Shown here piece by piece: positions 46,460-55,666 of a stretch of 64,000 nucleotides of DNA. Position 1 is the first letter of the stretch; each line of letters starts with the position of its first letter. The DNA lies in contig CALVCU010000002.1 of NCBI GenBank assembly GCA_944326135.1, positions 1 through 64,000 of the forward strand, written 5' to 3'. The DNA is from an uncultured Ligilactobacillus sp. Its GTDB lineage: Bacteria; Bacillota; Bacilli; Lactobacillales; Lactobacillaceae. The translations under genes and the position numbers were made by a program. A model generated the notes under the pieces. The model saw only the letters and a program-made list of their open reading frames with translations, was not told the origin of the DNA and made no database searches.

Positions 46460-47899
46460 ATGACTAAACAGAAAGAAAAATTAGGATTATTTGGATTAGC
46501 AGCAATTGTATTAAACGCAATGATTGGTGGAGGTATTTTTGATTTGCCTAAGAATATGGCAACTAATGCTGGAGCTAAAGCTCAAATCATTGCTTGGATT
46601 ATTGTTGGTATTGGGATGTGGTTTGTTACATCCATGTTTTTAAAACTTTCAGAATTAAAACCTAATTTAACAACCGGATTATATAAATATGGTGAAGCCG
46701 GTTTTGGAAAATTTACAGGTTTTTTTGTTTCATGGGGATACTGGATTTGTGAATGTTTCTCTAACATTGCGTTTGCAGTTTTACTAATGAGTACACTAGA
46801 TTATTTCTTTCCTGGAAAGTTTACAGGAGGAAATAATTGGCCTTCTGTAATTCTATCAAGTATTATATTATGGACAATGACTTTTGTTATTAGTAAGGGA
46901 ATTAGACAAGCGAGTTGGCTAAATATTGCAGGTACAATTGGAAGACTAACTGTGATTTTCATCTTTATTGGTGTACTTGCAGTTCACTTTAAATGGGTAA
47001 CATTTACAACGAATTTTAATGCAGTTCATTCAATGACTAGTGTAGGTGATCCTGGACTTGGTAGTGTACCTGCACAAGTATTAAAAACAATGCCAGTTGT
47101 ATTATGGGTATTTGGTGGAATTGAAGGTGCAGTAGTACTTTCGGATTATGCTAAATCTCAAAAAGAAGTAAAAAGAGCCACGGCATTAGGTTACTTTACA
47201 TGTTTGATTTTGTATGTATTAGTTTCACTATTACCATTAGGATTAGTTTCATATGGTGTAATTTCTAAAATGATTTCACCATCTTCAGCAGAAATTTTAT
47301 CATTGGCATTACATAACCCAATTGGAAAAATGATTATGGCAATTGGATTGATTGTTTCAGTATTTTCAAGTTGGTTGACATGGACAATGATGTTAGCTGA
47401 AATGCCATATGCAGCAGCAAAAGATGGAGCATTTCCAAAAGTATTCGCGAAAAAGAGTAAGAATGAAGTACCAATTTTCTCATTGGTTTGTGCAACTGTT
47501 ATTATGCAAATTATTATATTAGTAGCACACTTTGCAAATAATGCTTTTGAAATGGCATATACAATTGTTGCTACAATGACAGTGCCTCCATATTTGATTA
47601 GTGCAATGTATTTAATTAAGATCTCTTATAATAAGGATAATTATCCTGGTAAAACAGGAAGAATTAGTGCGTTGATTACGGGAATATTAGCTTCTATTTA
47701 TATCCTTATTATGGGTATATCCGCTGGATTACAATATATAACTATTTCATTTATTATATATGCAGTTGGTATTCCAGTGTTTATTAAAGCTCGTAAAGAA
47801 CAGAGTGATAATCAACCAATTTTTACAAAAATCGAAAAATATTTTGTAATTACTATTTTGATAGTTGCATTAGGTGGAATATTAATGCTTGTTAAATAG
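46460..47899 (+). CDS. Basic amino acid/polyamine antiporter (APA family)
   Basis: 479 residues, 12-13 membrane segments. APC superfamily with TM1 GLAAIVLNAMIGGGIFDLPKN, then LKPNLTTGLYKYGEAGFGKF, GYWICECFSNIAFAVLL and a TM6 region MPVVLWVFGGIEGAVVLSDY, all typical of the APA family (ArcD-like arginine/ornithine, lysine/cadaverine, histidine/histamine exchangers). No decarboxylase or ADI enzyme gene is adjacent, so the substrate stays open. The upstream leader ORF and inverted repeat suggest regulation. Terminator at 47900. Confidence 0.9.
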   Translation: MTKQKEKLGLFGLAAIVLNAMIGGGIFDLPKNMATNAGAKAQIIAWIIVGIGMWFVTSMFLKLSELKPNLTTGLYKYGEAGFGKFTGFFVSWGYWICECFSNIAFAVLLMSTLDYFFPGKFTGGNNWPSVILSSIILWTMTFVISKGIRQASWLNIAGTIGRLTVIFIFIGVLAVHFKWVTFTTNFNAVHSMTSVGDPGLGSVPAQVLKTMPVVLWVFGGIEGAVVLSDYAKSQKEVKRATALGYFTCLILYVLVSLLPLGLVSYGVISKMISPSSAEILSLALHNPIGKMIMAIGLIVSVFSSWLTWTMMLAEMPYAAAKDGAFPKVFAKKSKNEVPIFSLVCATVIMQIIILVAHFANNAFEMAYTIVATMTVPPYLISAMYLIKISYNKDNYPGKTGRISALITGILASIYILIMGISAGLQYITISFIIYAVGIPVFIKARKEQSDNQPIFTKIEKYFVITILIVALGGILMLVK

Positions 47900-47933
47900 A
47901 AAAAGACGGGACATTTTGTCTCGTCTTTTTTTA
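47900..47933. terminator. Bidirectional terminator between antiporter and dhaM
   Basis: AAAAAGACGgGAC / GTCtCGTCTTTTT with a T tail. Confidence 0.85.
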
Positions 47934-48305
47934 TTATAAATTAAAAGATAAAGGACTGATTTTTTCTTTAATTTCAGTTAAATTTTTTCCACTTGAAATT
48001 AAACTAGCAACAACGTATGAACTTTCAACTAGTGCAGAATCAAAAATATGAATTTTCTTATTTGATAATTCAGTAGCAAGTTCTAAATTTATTTTTGAAC
48101 TGCCTATGTCATAAAAAGCTAATATTTCATCTGCAACATTAGCATCAATTGCATCACAAATTTTTTGTAAACTAGTTCCAATTACACCATCATCTGTACC
48201 ACCAGCAAATGTAATCGGTGTTTTTGTTGAAATTTGATTAAGCATTTTTGCTACGCCATGTGCAATTTCAGGGACATGAGAAACAATTAAAATACCATAT
48301 TTCAT
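47934..48305 (-). CDS. dhaM: DhaM-like phosphoryl donor subunit (EIIA-Man fold)
   Basis: 123 residues. PTS EIIA-mannose fold with the phosphorylatable His10 in YGILIVSHVPEIAHGVAKML and the conserved FAGGTDDGVIGTSLQKI and ILAFYDIGSSKINLELA. In dihydroxyacetone kinase, DhaM passes phosphate from HPr to ADP on DhaL. Start ATG 48305 with GAGGAAG just upstream; only 1 base separates it from the dhaL-like stop. No DhaK gene is in the window. Confidence 0.88.
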   Translation of the reverse strand: MKYGILIVSHVPEIAHGVAKMLNQISTKTPITFAGGTDDGVIGTSLQKICDAIDANVADEILAFYDIGSSKINLELATELSNKKIHIFDSALVESSYVVASLISSGKNLTEIKEKISPLSFNL

Positions 48306-48306
48306 A

Positions 48307-48864
48307 TTAAGCTTCCTCCGTCTCAAATAAACTTAAAAATATATATCCACTAACAATCACGTTTGGACAAATGAGATTTAATTTTTCTTGATTTAGATAA
48401 TCACTAATTTGATTCTTTTGGTCACTAACATTTTTAATTGTTTCATTAATTACTTTTGGAGATAATTCATTATTTTTAACAGTATTTGTAAGTAATAACC
48501 ATATATCTTTCATCATTTTATTATTATCGGGAATACTTAAAGTTGCAGCATTTAATAATTCACCAATTTCTCTAGTATCTACACTTCTTTTAGACATTTG
48601 CAAAAATGCAGTTCCAAGTAGTGAACACAAAGGGTTATTTTCATTTGAAAAAATTATGCTTGTTTGATTTAGTGCACTTGTTAAATTATAATCATCATTA
48701 CAATTTAAGTAATTTGTGATTTGATTCAATGCGTGTAGTAATTTATTACCACATTCTGGATCATTAAAATTATCTCCTAATCTATTTAGATATTCGATAT
48801 GAGTATTTATTTTTTTATTTAAAATAGTCATCCATTTTGAAAATTCATCTAGTGTTAAGTCCAT
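48307..48864 (-). CDS. Divergent DhaL-like protein
   Basis: 185 residues. The overall helical pattern, length and tail match DhaL, and the following gene is dhaM, but the nucleotide/Mg motif normally GDGDHG reads NDPECG (around residues 33-38), keeping two acidic residues, and the GGxSGPLYG segment reads NPLCSLLGTAFLQMSKRS. So this may bind nucleotide poorly or do something else. The start is ATG 48864, with AAGGAG 8 bases upstream. In a standard pathway, DhaK would precede it; instead the intergenic 48865-49054 and recO on the opposite strand follow. Confidence 0.7.
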   Translation of the reverse strand: MDLTLDEFSKWMTILNKKINTHIEYLNRLGDNFNDPECGNKLLHALNQITNYLNCNDDYNLTSALNQTSIIFSNENNPLCSLLGTAFLQMSKRSVDTREIGELLNAATLSIPDNNKMMKDIWLLLTNTVKNNELSPKVINETIKNVSDQKNQISDYLNQEKLNLICPNVIVSGYIFLSLFETEEA

Positions 48865-49054
48865 AGTATTCACTCCTTAATATACCAACCGCAATTTAGA
48901 CTTGACTAATCAACATCTATTTTTATAGTATCATAGAAGCGTTTACAAGCTAAATAAAAAGGCTTAGATAAAAATGAAAAAAATAAGTGAAATAATTTGT
49001 CGATTGGAGTATATTTAAATACATTGAGATTTGATATGAAATGAAGGTGAACTC

Positions 49055-49843
49055 ATGGCAAGTTTAATAGATGAAGAATTTGAGGGAATTGTATTTTCTC
49101 GGAAAAATTATCGTGAACGTGATATGTTAGTTACAATTCTAACTAATCGTTTTGGGTTCAAAACATTTTTTGTGCGTGGCGTACATAAACGAGGGTTTAA
49201 ATTAGCATCCGCAATTCTTCCATTTACACATGGAAATTATATTGGAAGAATCAATGATAATGGATTGTCTTTTATTACCACTACTAGAAATGTTTCGCAA
49301 TATCAACAAATCTCAAATGATATTGAATTAAACGCATATGCATCGTATATTTTAGGGCTAGCAAAGGAAGCATTCAGTGATCAAAGGAATAATTATTCTC
49401 AAATTTGGTTTGATCAAATTGAAAGTGCATTGAAGCTTATTGATGAAGGAATTAATCCATCAATTATAACTAATATTATTGAAGTTAAATTATTAGGATG
49501 TTTTGGTGTTCAACCAAATTGGCAAGGATGTTCAATTTGTGGACGTACAGATTTACCATTTGATTATTCTGAGATTTATGGAGGATTATTGTGTCAAAAC
49601 CATTTTCATTTAGATGAGAATCGTCTTCATTTAAATCAAAGAACAATTTATTTTTTAAGAAAATTTAGTGTAATTGATTTAACTAAATTAAATTCTATTA
49701 ATGTAAAAGATCAAACAGTATATAATTTACGACGTGCATTAGATGAAATATATAATAGTCAAGTTGGTGTATTTGTAAAAGCTAAAAAGTTTTTAGATCA
49801 AATGAATTCATGGAATATTACCTTAAAAGATAATGATCAATAA
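49055..49843 (+). CDS. recO: DNA repair protein RecO
   Basis: 262 residues. N-terminal OB fold (FEGIVFSRKNYRERDMLVTIL, FGFKTFFVRGVHKRG), a helical middle, and a zinc-finger segment with CSICGR...CQNHF, all as in RecO, which works with RecF and RecR to load RecA at gaps. GAAGGTG is 6-8 bases before ATG. Its usual neighbours era and glyQS are partly retained: glyQS lies 7 kb downstream, with the decarboxylation block inserted between. Confidence 0.93.
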   Translation: MASLIDEEFEGIVFSRKNYRERDMLVTILTNRFGFKTFFVRGVHKRGFKLASAILPFTHGNYIGRINDNGLSFITTTRNVSQYQQISNDIELNAYASYILGLAKEAFSDQRNNYSQIWFDQIESALKLIDEGINPSIITNIIEVKLLGCFGVQPNWQGCSICGRTDLPFDYSEIYGGLLCQNHFHLDENRLHLNQRTIYFLRKFSVIDLTKLNSINVKDQTVYNLRRALDEIYNSQVGVFVKAKKFLDQMNSWNITLKDNDQ

Positions 49844-49857
49844 TTAATAAAATTTTA

Positions 49858-49885
49858 TTGATATATAGATTATAACTGTTATAAT
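49858..49885 (+). promoter_or_regulatory. Promoter of the aspD-gadC operon
   Basis: TTGATA, 16 bases, TATAAT, about 37 bases before the aspD start, with AGGAGAAGGG in between as ribosome binding site. Confidence 0.65.
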
Positions 49886-49922
49886 TCAATATATATTCTG
49901 ATAGGAGAAGGGAAAGATTATT

Positions 49923-51512
49923 ATGGATTCTGGCCAAGAGAAAGCTTTACAAAAATTGGGAGCTTTTGAAATCAGTAGTCTGATGCTAGAATTAGCGAAA
50001 AAAAATAATCATAAATTTTTAAATGCAGGAAAAGGGAATCCTAATTGGATAAATACCAAAGCAAGATTAGCATTTGCTCGATTAAGTGAATTCGGAGTAT
50101 TGGATTCCCAAAGGACAATTGATAGAGGGGATTTAGCTGGATTTATCAAAACAAAGGGAATTTCTGATAGACTAGTTGAATTTTTAGACGTACAAAATAA
50201 TAAAACAGATAAATTTATTATGGATATTTTGAATTATGTAGATAATGATTTGAAATTGAATAAAGATGAATTTATCTCAGAACTTATAAATGGCATTATG
50301 GGAAATACATATCCTACACCTAATAGAATTTTAAAAAATGCCGAAATTATTTTAAATAAGTATTTAGAATCAACTTTATACAATGGAGTTGAATTAGCTG
50401 ATTCTACGCAACTATTTGCTACTGAAGGTGGAACTGCTGCAATTGTATACTTATTCCATTCATTAGCAGAAAATCATTTGATTAAACCAGGTGATAAAAT
50501 TGCAATAAACACACCAATTTTTACACCATATTTGCAAATTCCTAAATTAAATGATTATGAATTAGTAGAAACAAAATTACAAGCAAATCCTAACAATGAT
50601 TGGAAAGTTGATCCAACTGAACTTGATAAATTAAAGGATCCTTCAATTAAGGCATTATTTATTGTAAACCCAACTAACCCTGCTTCTCGTGCATTTGATC
50701 ATGATGTATTAAATAAATTAGAAGAAGTAGTTAAAGAAAATCCAGATTTAATGATTATTACTGATGATGTATATGGTACATTTGTTGATGGTTTTCAAAC
50801 GGTATATAGTGTTGTGCCAAATAACACATTATTAATTTATTCATTTTCTAAATTATATGGGGCAACGGGTTGGCGTTTAGGCCTTTTGGCAATGAATGAA
50901 AACAATATTTTTGATCGTTTGATCAAGGAATTGCCAGAAGATGAAAAGAAAGAAGTAAATCGTCGTTATAGTTTAGTGGATACTACACCTGAAGATCTTC
51001 CATTTATTGAACGTGTTGCTGCTGATAGTCGTTCAATTGGTTTATATCATACATCAGGATTATCCACTCCACAGCAAATGATGGAAGTGCTATTTGCATT
51101 AACGCATTTAGTTTATGCAGAAGGATCAACCGATGCATATATCAATGAATGTCGTTATGTAGTTGGAAAGCGTTATTCTGATTTAATAGAAGGATTAGGG
51201 ATCAAACCTGATAATTCAAGAACAAATGCTAAATACTATACTTTAATTGATATTTATAAATTAGCAGAAGAGAAATATGGCAAAGATTTTCGTAAATATT
51301 TTGAAAAATCATTTGCTCAAATTGATTTCTTGATGAAACTTTCTGAAAATAATGGGGTAATTTTAATGGATGGTGTTGGCTTTGGAACTCAGCCGGGAAT
51401 TATTAGGGTTTCAGAAGCTAATTTACCAAGCAAAGCATATATTAAAATTGCTGAAAAAATTAATGATTTATTGAGTTACTATTATAAAAAGTATTTAAAG
51501 AGTAAAGAATAG
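49923..51512 (+). CDS. aspD: Aspartate 4-decarboxylase / aspartate aminotransferase
   Basis: 529 residues, longer than plain aminotransferases, as is typical of AspD. The N-terminal KFLNAGKGNPNWINTKARLAF is characteristic of the family; PLP Lys310 sits in LLIYSFSKLYGATGWRLGLL, and FIVNPTNPASRAF and IITDDVYGTF complete the fold type I core. It converts L-aspartate to L-alanine and CO2, consuming a cytoplasmic proton. The following antiporter lies 32 bases downstream, an arrangement that can generate proton motive force or acid resistance. The window places it in a block with gadB and glsA. Confidence 0.93.
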   Translation: MDSGQEKALQKLGAFEISSLMLELAKKNNHKFLNAGKGNPNWINTKARLAFARLSEFGVLDSQRTIDRGDLAGFIKTKGISDRLVEFLDVQNNKTDKFIMDILNYVDNDLKLNKDEFISELINGIMGNTYPTPNRILKNAEIILNKYLESTLYNGVELADSTQLFATEGGTAAIVYLFHSLAENHLIKPGDKIAINTPIFTPYLQIPKLNDYELVETKLQANPNNDWKVDPTELDKLKDPSIKALFIVNPTNPASRAFDHDVLNKLEEVVKENPDLMIITDDVYGTFVDGFQTVYSVVPNNTLLIYSFSKLYGATGWRLGLLAMNENNIFDRLIKELPEDEKKEVNRRYSLVDTTPEDLPFIERVAADSRSIGLYHTSGLSTPQQMMEVLFALTHLVYAEGSTDAYINECRYVVGKRYSDLIEGLGIKPDNSRTNAKYYTLIDIYKLAEEKYGKDFRKYFEKSFAQIDFLMKLSENNGVILMDGVGFGTQPGIIRVSEANLPSKAYIKIAEKINDLLSYYYKKYLKSKE

Positions 51513-51544
51513 AGTAGAAGTTTTTATTGGGGAAGGCTTTATAT

Positions 51545-53062
51545 ATGGGGAAAAGTAAAAATCTATCTTTATTTAATTTTTTATCATTAACAGCATTAAT
51601 GGTATTGACGGTTTATGAATATCCAACATTCGCTACGGCAAAACTGCACTTATTATTTTTTGTTATAATTTTTGGAATATTTTGGTTTATGCCAATCTCT
51701 TTAGTCGCAGCTGAAATGGCAAGTGTAAAGGGCTGGGAAGATGGAGGCGTTTATGGTTGGGTTAGTAATGCATTAGGACAACGATTTGGATTTGCAGCTA
51801 TTTTCTTTGAATGGTTTCAAGTAACCGTTAGTTTTGTTACTATGAGCTATTTTATTCTAGGTGCACTTTCATATGTTTTTGATTGGCCTGCATTAAATAC
51901 TAATCCATGGATGAAATTTATTGGAGTATTACTGATTTTTTGGGGACTAACAATTACGCAGCTTTTAGGGGCTAAAAAGACAGCTCAGATTGCCCAAGTT
52001 GGTTTTATTGCAGGTATTTTGATTCCTTCATTAATATTTTTTGGTTTAGCTGCTTTTTATATTTTTAAAGGCGGATCATTAGAAATTAAATTTGGATTGA
52101 AAGAATTAATTCCTAATTTTACTGAGTTATCTACATTGGTTATTGCATCTTCATTTATTCTTGCTTTTGGAGGAATTGAAGCCTCTGCTCCGCATGTAAA
52201 TGAACTTAAAAATTCCCAAAAAAACTATCCTATAGTTATTATTATTTTGATTTTTCTTACTATATTTTTAGATGGAGCAGGCGGGATAAGTGTTGCAGCT
52301 GTGGTCCCACAAAAAGAATTATCATTAAGTGCAGGTGTAATTCAAGCTTTTGATTATTTAATGAATCAATTTGGCAATAACTTTAATTGGTTTGTAAAAT
52401 TAATGGCAATTTTAATTGCATTTGGAGTTATTGCGGAAATTGCCTCTTGGATAATTGGACCATCAAAAGGAATGTATGTTGCAGCTCAAAAGGGGCTTTT
52501 ACCAATAAAATTTCGCAAATTAAATAAGCATGGAGTGCCGACTCCAGTATTAATTCTTCAAGGAGTAGTTGTAACTGTTTGGGATGCAATATTAACATTT
52601 GGTGGTGGAAGTGATAATGTATCATTTCTAGCAGCTATTTCTTTAACTGTTGTTATTTACTTATTATGTTATATTTTGATTTTTATTAGTTATTTTAGTT
52701 TAATATATAGGTTTCAAAATAAAGCAAGAACATATAGTGCTCCAGGTGGAAAATTTGGTAAAACATTATTAGCGACATCAGGCATATTATTGTCAATTTT
52801 TGCATTTTTTATCTCATTTGTGACTCCATCATCTTTACCTAAAGCTCAAGGACATATTTATCAAGTAGTCCTTTTAAGTAGTTTCGTAATTGCGGTTGTC
52901 ATTCCTTTTATTGTATATGCAATGCGCAATCATTTTGGTGAAGAAAATAAAGAATTTAAGATTATTCATCTTAAAAGTAAAGATGTTAATAAATTTGTAC
53001 ATCCAATTGGTAGAGGCGAATATTTGATAAAAGAATATAAAAAAGAAATACATAATAAATAG
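51545..53062 (+). CDS. gadC: GadC-type amino acid antiporter
   Basis: 505 residues, about 12 membrane segments, APC superfamily. TM1 region SLFNFLSLTALMVLTVYEYPT, AAEMASVKGWEDGGVYGWVS and the loop VNELKNSQKNYP are those of glutamate:GABA antiporters. The C-terminal 35 residues (IIHLKSKDVNKFVHPIGRGEYLI) resemble the soluble C-plug that gates GadC by pH. ATG 51545 is the start with GGGGAAGG upstream. It is in operon with aspD rather than gadB, so it may serve Asp/Ala as well as Glu/GABA exchange. Confidence 0.88.
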   Translation: MGKSKNLSLFNFLSLTALMVLTVYEYPTFATAKLHLLFFVIIFGIFWFMPISLVAAEMASVKGWEDGGVYGWVSNALGQRFGFAAIFFEWFQVTVSFVTMSYFILGALSYVFDWPALNTNPWMKFIGVLLIFWGLTITQLLGAKKTAQIAQVGFIAGILIPSLIFFGLAAFYIFKGGSLEIKFGLKELIPNFTELSTLVIASSFILAFGGIEASAPHVNELKNSQKNYPIVIIILIFLTIFLDGAGGISVAAVVPQKELSLSAGVIQAFDYLMNQFGNNFNWFVKLMAILIAFGVIAEIASWIIGPSKGMYVAAQKGLLPIKFRKLNKHGVPTPVLILQGVVVTVWDAILTFGGGSDNVSFLAAISLTVVIYLLCYILIFISYFSLIYRFQNKARTYSAPGGKFGKTLLATSGILLSIFAFFISFVTPSSLPKAQGHIYQVVLLSSFVIAVVIPFIVYAMRNHFGEENKEFKIIHLKSKDVNKFVHPIGRGEYLIKEYKKEIHNK

Positions 53063-53089
53063 TCACCGTAAAAATTACGGTGACTATTT
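53058..53089. terminator. Bidirectional terminator between gadC and gadB
   Basis: AAATAGTCACCGTAA / TTACGGTGACTATTT, a perfect 15-bp stem. Confidence 0.92.
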
Positions 53090-53091
53090 AT

Positions 53092-54510
53092 TTAATGTGT
53101 AAAGCCATATTTTTTAGGTTTATTTTGTTTTGTATGAATTTGAGAAGAATCATTTATTAATTTACTATTATCTAATTCATGAATAGCAGCTTTCATATCT
53201 TCAATTAATTCAACTGCATTGTTCATTCCTAAATCAGCTCGACAAACGATTCTTTGAACTACTAAATTATCTAATCCTTCAGGCATTGGATATGTTGGTA
53301 CTTGCCAACCACGCATTCTAAGATGATCTGTTAAATCGTAAAGTGTCCATTTTTGATTTAAATTATCTTTTAGTGAATAACATAAAATTGGAAGGTGTTC
53401 AGCACCATTAACTACATTAAATCTTCCCATTTTTTGAATTTCATTAATAATGTATTCTGCAACATGGTGTGTACGTAAATGAATATCGTGATATCCAGCA
53501 AAACCTAGACGAACAAAATTGTAATATTGACCAATGATTTGTGAAGCACTTCTTGAGAAATTGATTGCCATTGTAGGCATTTCGCCTCCAAGATAACTAA
53601 CATTAAAAATTAGATCTTCAGGTAAATATTTCTTGTCACGCCATAAAACCCAACCAATTCCGGGATATACTAAACCATATTTATGTCCAGATGCATTAAT
53701 TGAAACAACGTTTTTAAGTTTAAAGTCCCAATCAATATCTGGTTCCATGAATGGAGTGTAAAAACCACCGCTTGCAGCATCAACGTGGATATATACTTTA
53801 TAATCAGTAGTTTTATTATATTCTTCTACTAGATCATTTAGTTTAGCAATATCATCATATTGGCCAGTATAAGTTATTCCCATTATACCAACGATACCAA
53901 TCGTATATTCATCAACATAATCCATAACCTTGTCCATATTTAATGATAAATGGTCTTTATCTAAGGGTACTTCACGAAGTTCAATATCCCAATATGTGCA
54001 AAATTTCTTCCAACAAATTTGATAACTAGAAGAGATAACTAAATTAGGTTTATGTGCATTTAAATCTAAGCCAAGTTTCTTAGCACGTTTGCGCCATGCA
54101 AATTTCATTGCGAGTCCACCTAACATACATGCTTCAGAAGAACCTACAGTAGAAGTTCCCATGAAATGTTCATTTTCAGGAGCATGCCAAAGATCAGCAA
54201 TCATATTTACGCAACGATTTTCTAATTCTGTAGTACGTGGATATTCTGATTTATCAATAGCATTTTTATCTAGTGTTTCTGCCATAATTTTTACTGCTTC
54301 TGGCTCCATATATGTTTGACAAAATGTAGCAAGATTTTGCCTTGCATTTCCCTCATCTACAAGTTCATCTTTGACCATTTGATATGCTACTCGTGGTTGT
54401 ACAGATTCATTTGCAAATTTATATTTTGGTAGATCTTGTGATTCATGTTCATTACCAAAAATAGGATCTAAATATTTTGACTCCTCTTGACTGTTTCTAT
54501 CAAATAACAT
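53092..54510 (-). CDS. gadB: Glutamate decarboxylase
   Basis: 472 residues, full length. Group II PLP decarboxylase with cofactor Lys277 in SINASGHKYGLVYPG, Asp244 in IHVDAASGGFYTPF, EPEAVKIMAETLDKN and FMGTSTVGSSEACMLG. Converts glutamate to GABA with consumption of a proton; exchange by GadC then gives acid resistance. C-terminal QNKPKKYGFTH resembles the pH-dependent tail. AGGAGG lies 9-10 bases before ATG. Transcribed divergently from glsA and converging on gadC. Confidence 0.97.
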   Translation of the reverse strand: MLFDRNSQEESKYLDPIFGNEHESQDLPKYKFANESVQPRVAYQMVKDELVDEGNARQNLATFCQTYMEPEAVKIMAETLDKNAIDKSEYPRTTELENRCVNMIADLWHAPENEHFMGTSTVGSSEACMLGGLAMKFAWRKRAKKLGLDLNAHKPNLVISSSYQICWKKFCTYWDIELREVPLDKDHLSLNMDKVMDYVDEYTIGIVGIMGITYTGQYDDIAKLNDLVEEYNKTTDYKVYIHVDAASGGFYTPFMEPDIDWDFKLKNVVSINASGHKYGLVYPGIGWVLWRDKKYLPEDLIFNVSYLGGEMPTMAINFSRSASQIIGQYYNFVRLGFAGYHDIHLRTHHVAEYIINEIQKMGRFNVVNGAEHLPILCYSLKDNLNQKWTLYDLTDHLRMRGWQVPTYPMPEGLDNLVVQRIVCRADLGMNNAVELIEDMKAAIHELDNSKLINDSSQIHTKQNKPKKYGFTH

Positions 54511-54557
54511 ATGTAAACTTCCTCCTTATTGTAGTTGAAAAACTAAACTTATTTTTA

Positions 54558-54585
54558 ATTTTATTCAGTTGTTCAATAAATTCAA
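54558..54585 (-). promoter_or_regulatory. Possible gadB promoter
   Basis: Minus strand TTGAAT, 16 bases, TAAAAT, about 50 bases before the gadB start. Confidence 0.4.
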
Positions 54586-54610
54586 TTTATAAGATCCTAT
54601 ATTTATTGAT

Positions 54611-54639
54611 TTCGAATGACATTTGCATATTGTTATAAT
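54611..54639 (+). promoter_or_regulatory. Possible glsA promoter
   Basis: TTCGAA, 17 bases, TATAAT, with the glsA start 27 bases downstream. Confidence 0.5.
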
Positions 54640-54665
54640 CAAAAGAATTATTAGAGGTGTTAAAA

Positions 54666-55592
54666 ATGGATAAAAAACTTCTTGATAAAATTATTGAAGA
54701 ATCATTTCAATATTATAAAAAGGGACATGTTGCAACTTATATACCTGCATTAGGAAGAGTGAATCCAGAACAATTAGGAATTGCAGTTTATGATTTAGAA
54801 AATAATGAACAATATTTTGCAGGAAATGCAGAAACATCTTTTGCAATTGAAAGTATTTCAAAAGTACCGGTTTTATTACTAGCAATTGAAGAAAGAGGAT
54901 TAAAGAGTGTTTTTAATAAAGTTGATGCTGAACCAACTGGTTTTTCATTTAATTCAATTTTAAATATGGAAATAAATAAACAATCTTGCCCGATGAATCC
55001 ATTTGTGAATACAGGAGCTATAGTTATTAATTCATTGATTAATGGTAAAAATAGTGATGAACGTTTTGAAAAAATCCTTTCATTTATGAAATTAATTTGT
55101 AATAATAAGCATTTGACTCTAAACCAAGAAATTTATGAATCAGAATCAAGAACAGGAGATATTAATCGTTCATTAGCATATTATATGAAAGCCACTGATA
55201 TGTTTGATGGAGATGTTGAAGATGTTTTAGATTCATATTTTAAACAGTGTTCAGTAAATGTAAATACAATAGATTTGTCCAACCTTGCTGCAGTGCTTGC
55301 AAATAATGGCATTGCACCTTGGAATAATCAACAGATTTTATCTGAAGAAGCTGCAATTACTGTAAAATCAATAATGACAACAGCAGGATTGTATGATGAA
55401 TCGGGTGATTTTTCAACACATGTTGGTATTCCGGCAAAAAGTGGTGTTGGCGGAGGACTAATGGCAGTTTCTCCAGATAAATTCGGAATTGGAATCTTTG
55501 GTCCGGCATTGGATAAAGAAGGAAATAGTACAGCTGGTATGAAGGCACTAAAATTATTAGTTGAAAAAGTTGGTTTAAATATTTTTGAATAA
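54666..55592 (+). CDS. glsA: Glutaminase
   Basis: 308 residues. Beta-lactamase-like fold with the Ser63-x-x-Lys66 catalytic pair in SFAIESISKVPVLLLA, then PMNPFVNTGAIVI, SESRTGDINRSLAYYMK and the C-terminal GIPAKSGVGGGLMAV. It hydrolyses glutamine to glutamate and ammonia, supplying the substrate for GadB while the ammonia itself buffers acid. Start ATG 54666, as GAGGTG lies 8 bases upstream; GTG 54657 overlaps that site. Divergent from gadB. Confidence 0.97.
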   Translation: MDKKLLDKIIEESFQYYKKGHVATYIPALGRVNPEQLGIAVYDLENNEQYFAGNAETSFAIESISKVPVLLLAIEERGLKSVFNKVDAEPTGFSFNSILNMEINKQSCPMNPFVNTGAIVINSLINGKNSDERFEKILSFMKLICNNKHLTLNQEIYESESRTGDINRSLAYYMKATDMFDGDVEDVLDSYFKQCSVNVNTIDLSNLAAVLANNGIAPWNNQQILSEEAAITVKSIMTTAGLYDESGDFSTHVGIPAKSGVGGGLMAVSPDKFGIGIFGPALDKEGNSTAGMKALKLLVEKVGLNIFE

Positions 55593-55666
55593 TTATATAA
55601 AATAACCTTGCTATTATTACATTTTTCATCGATAATATTCTTTAAGTAAAGATTAAGGTGAATGAA

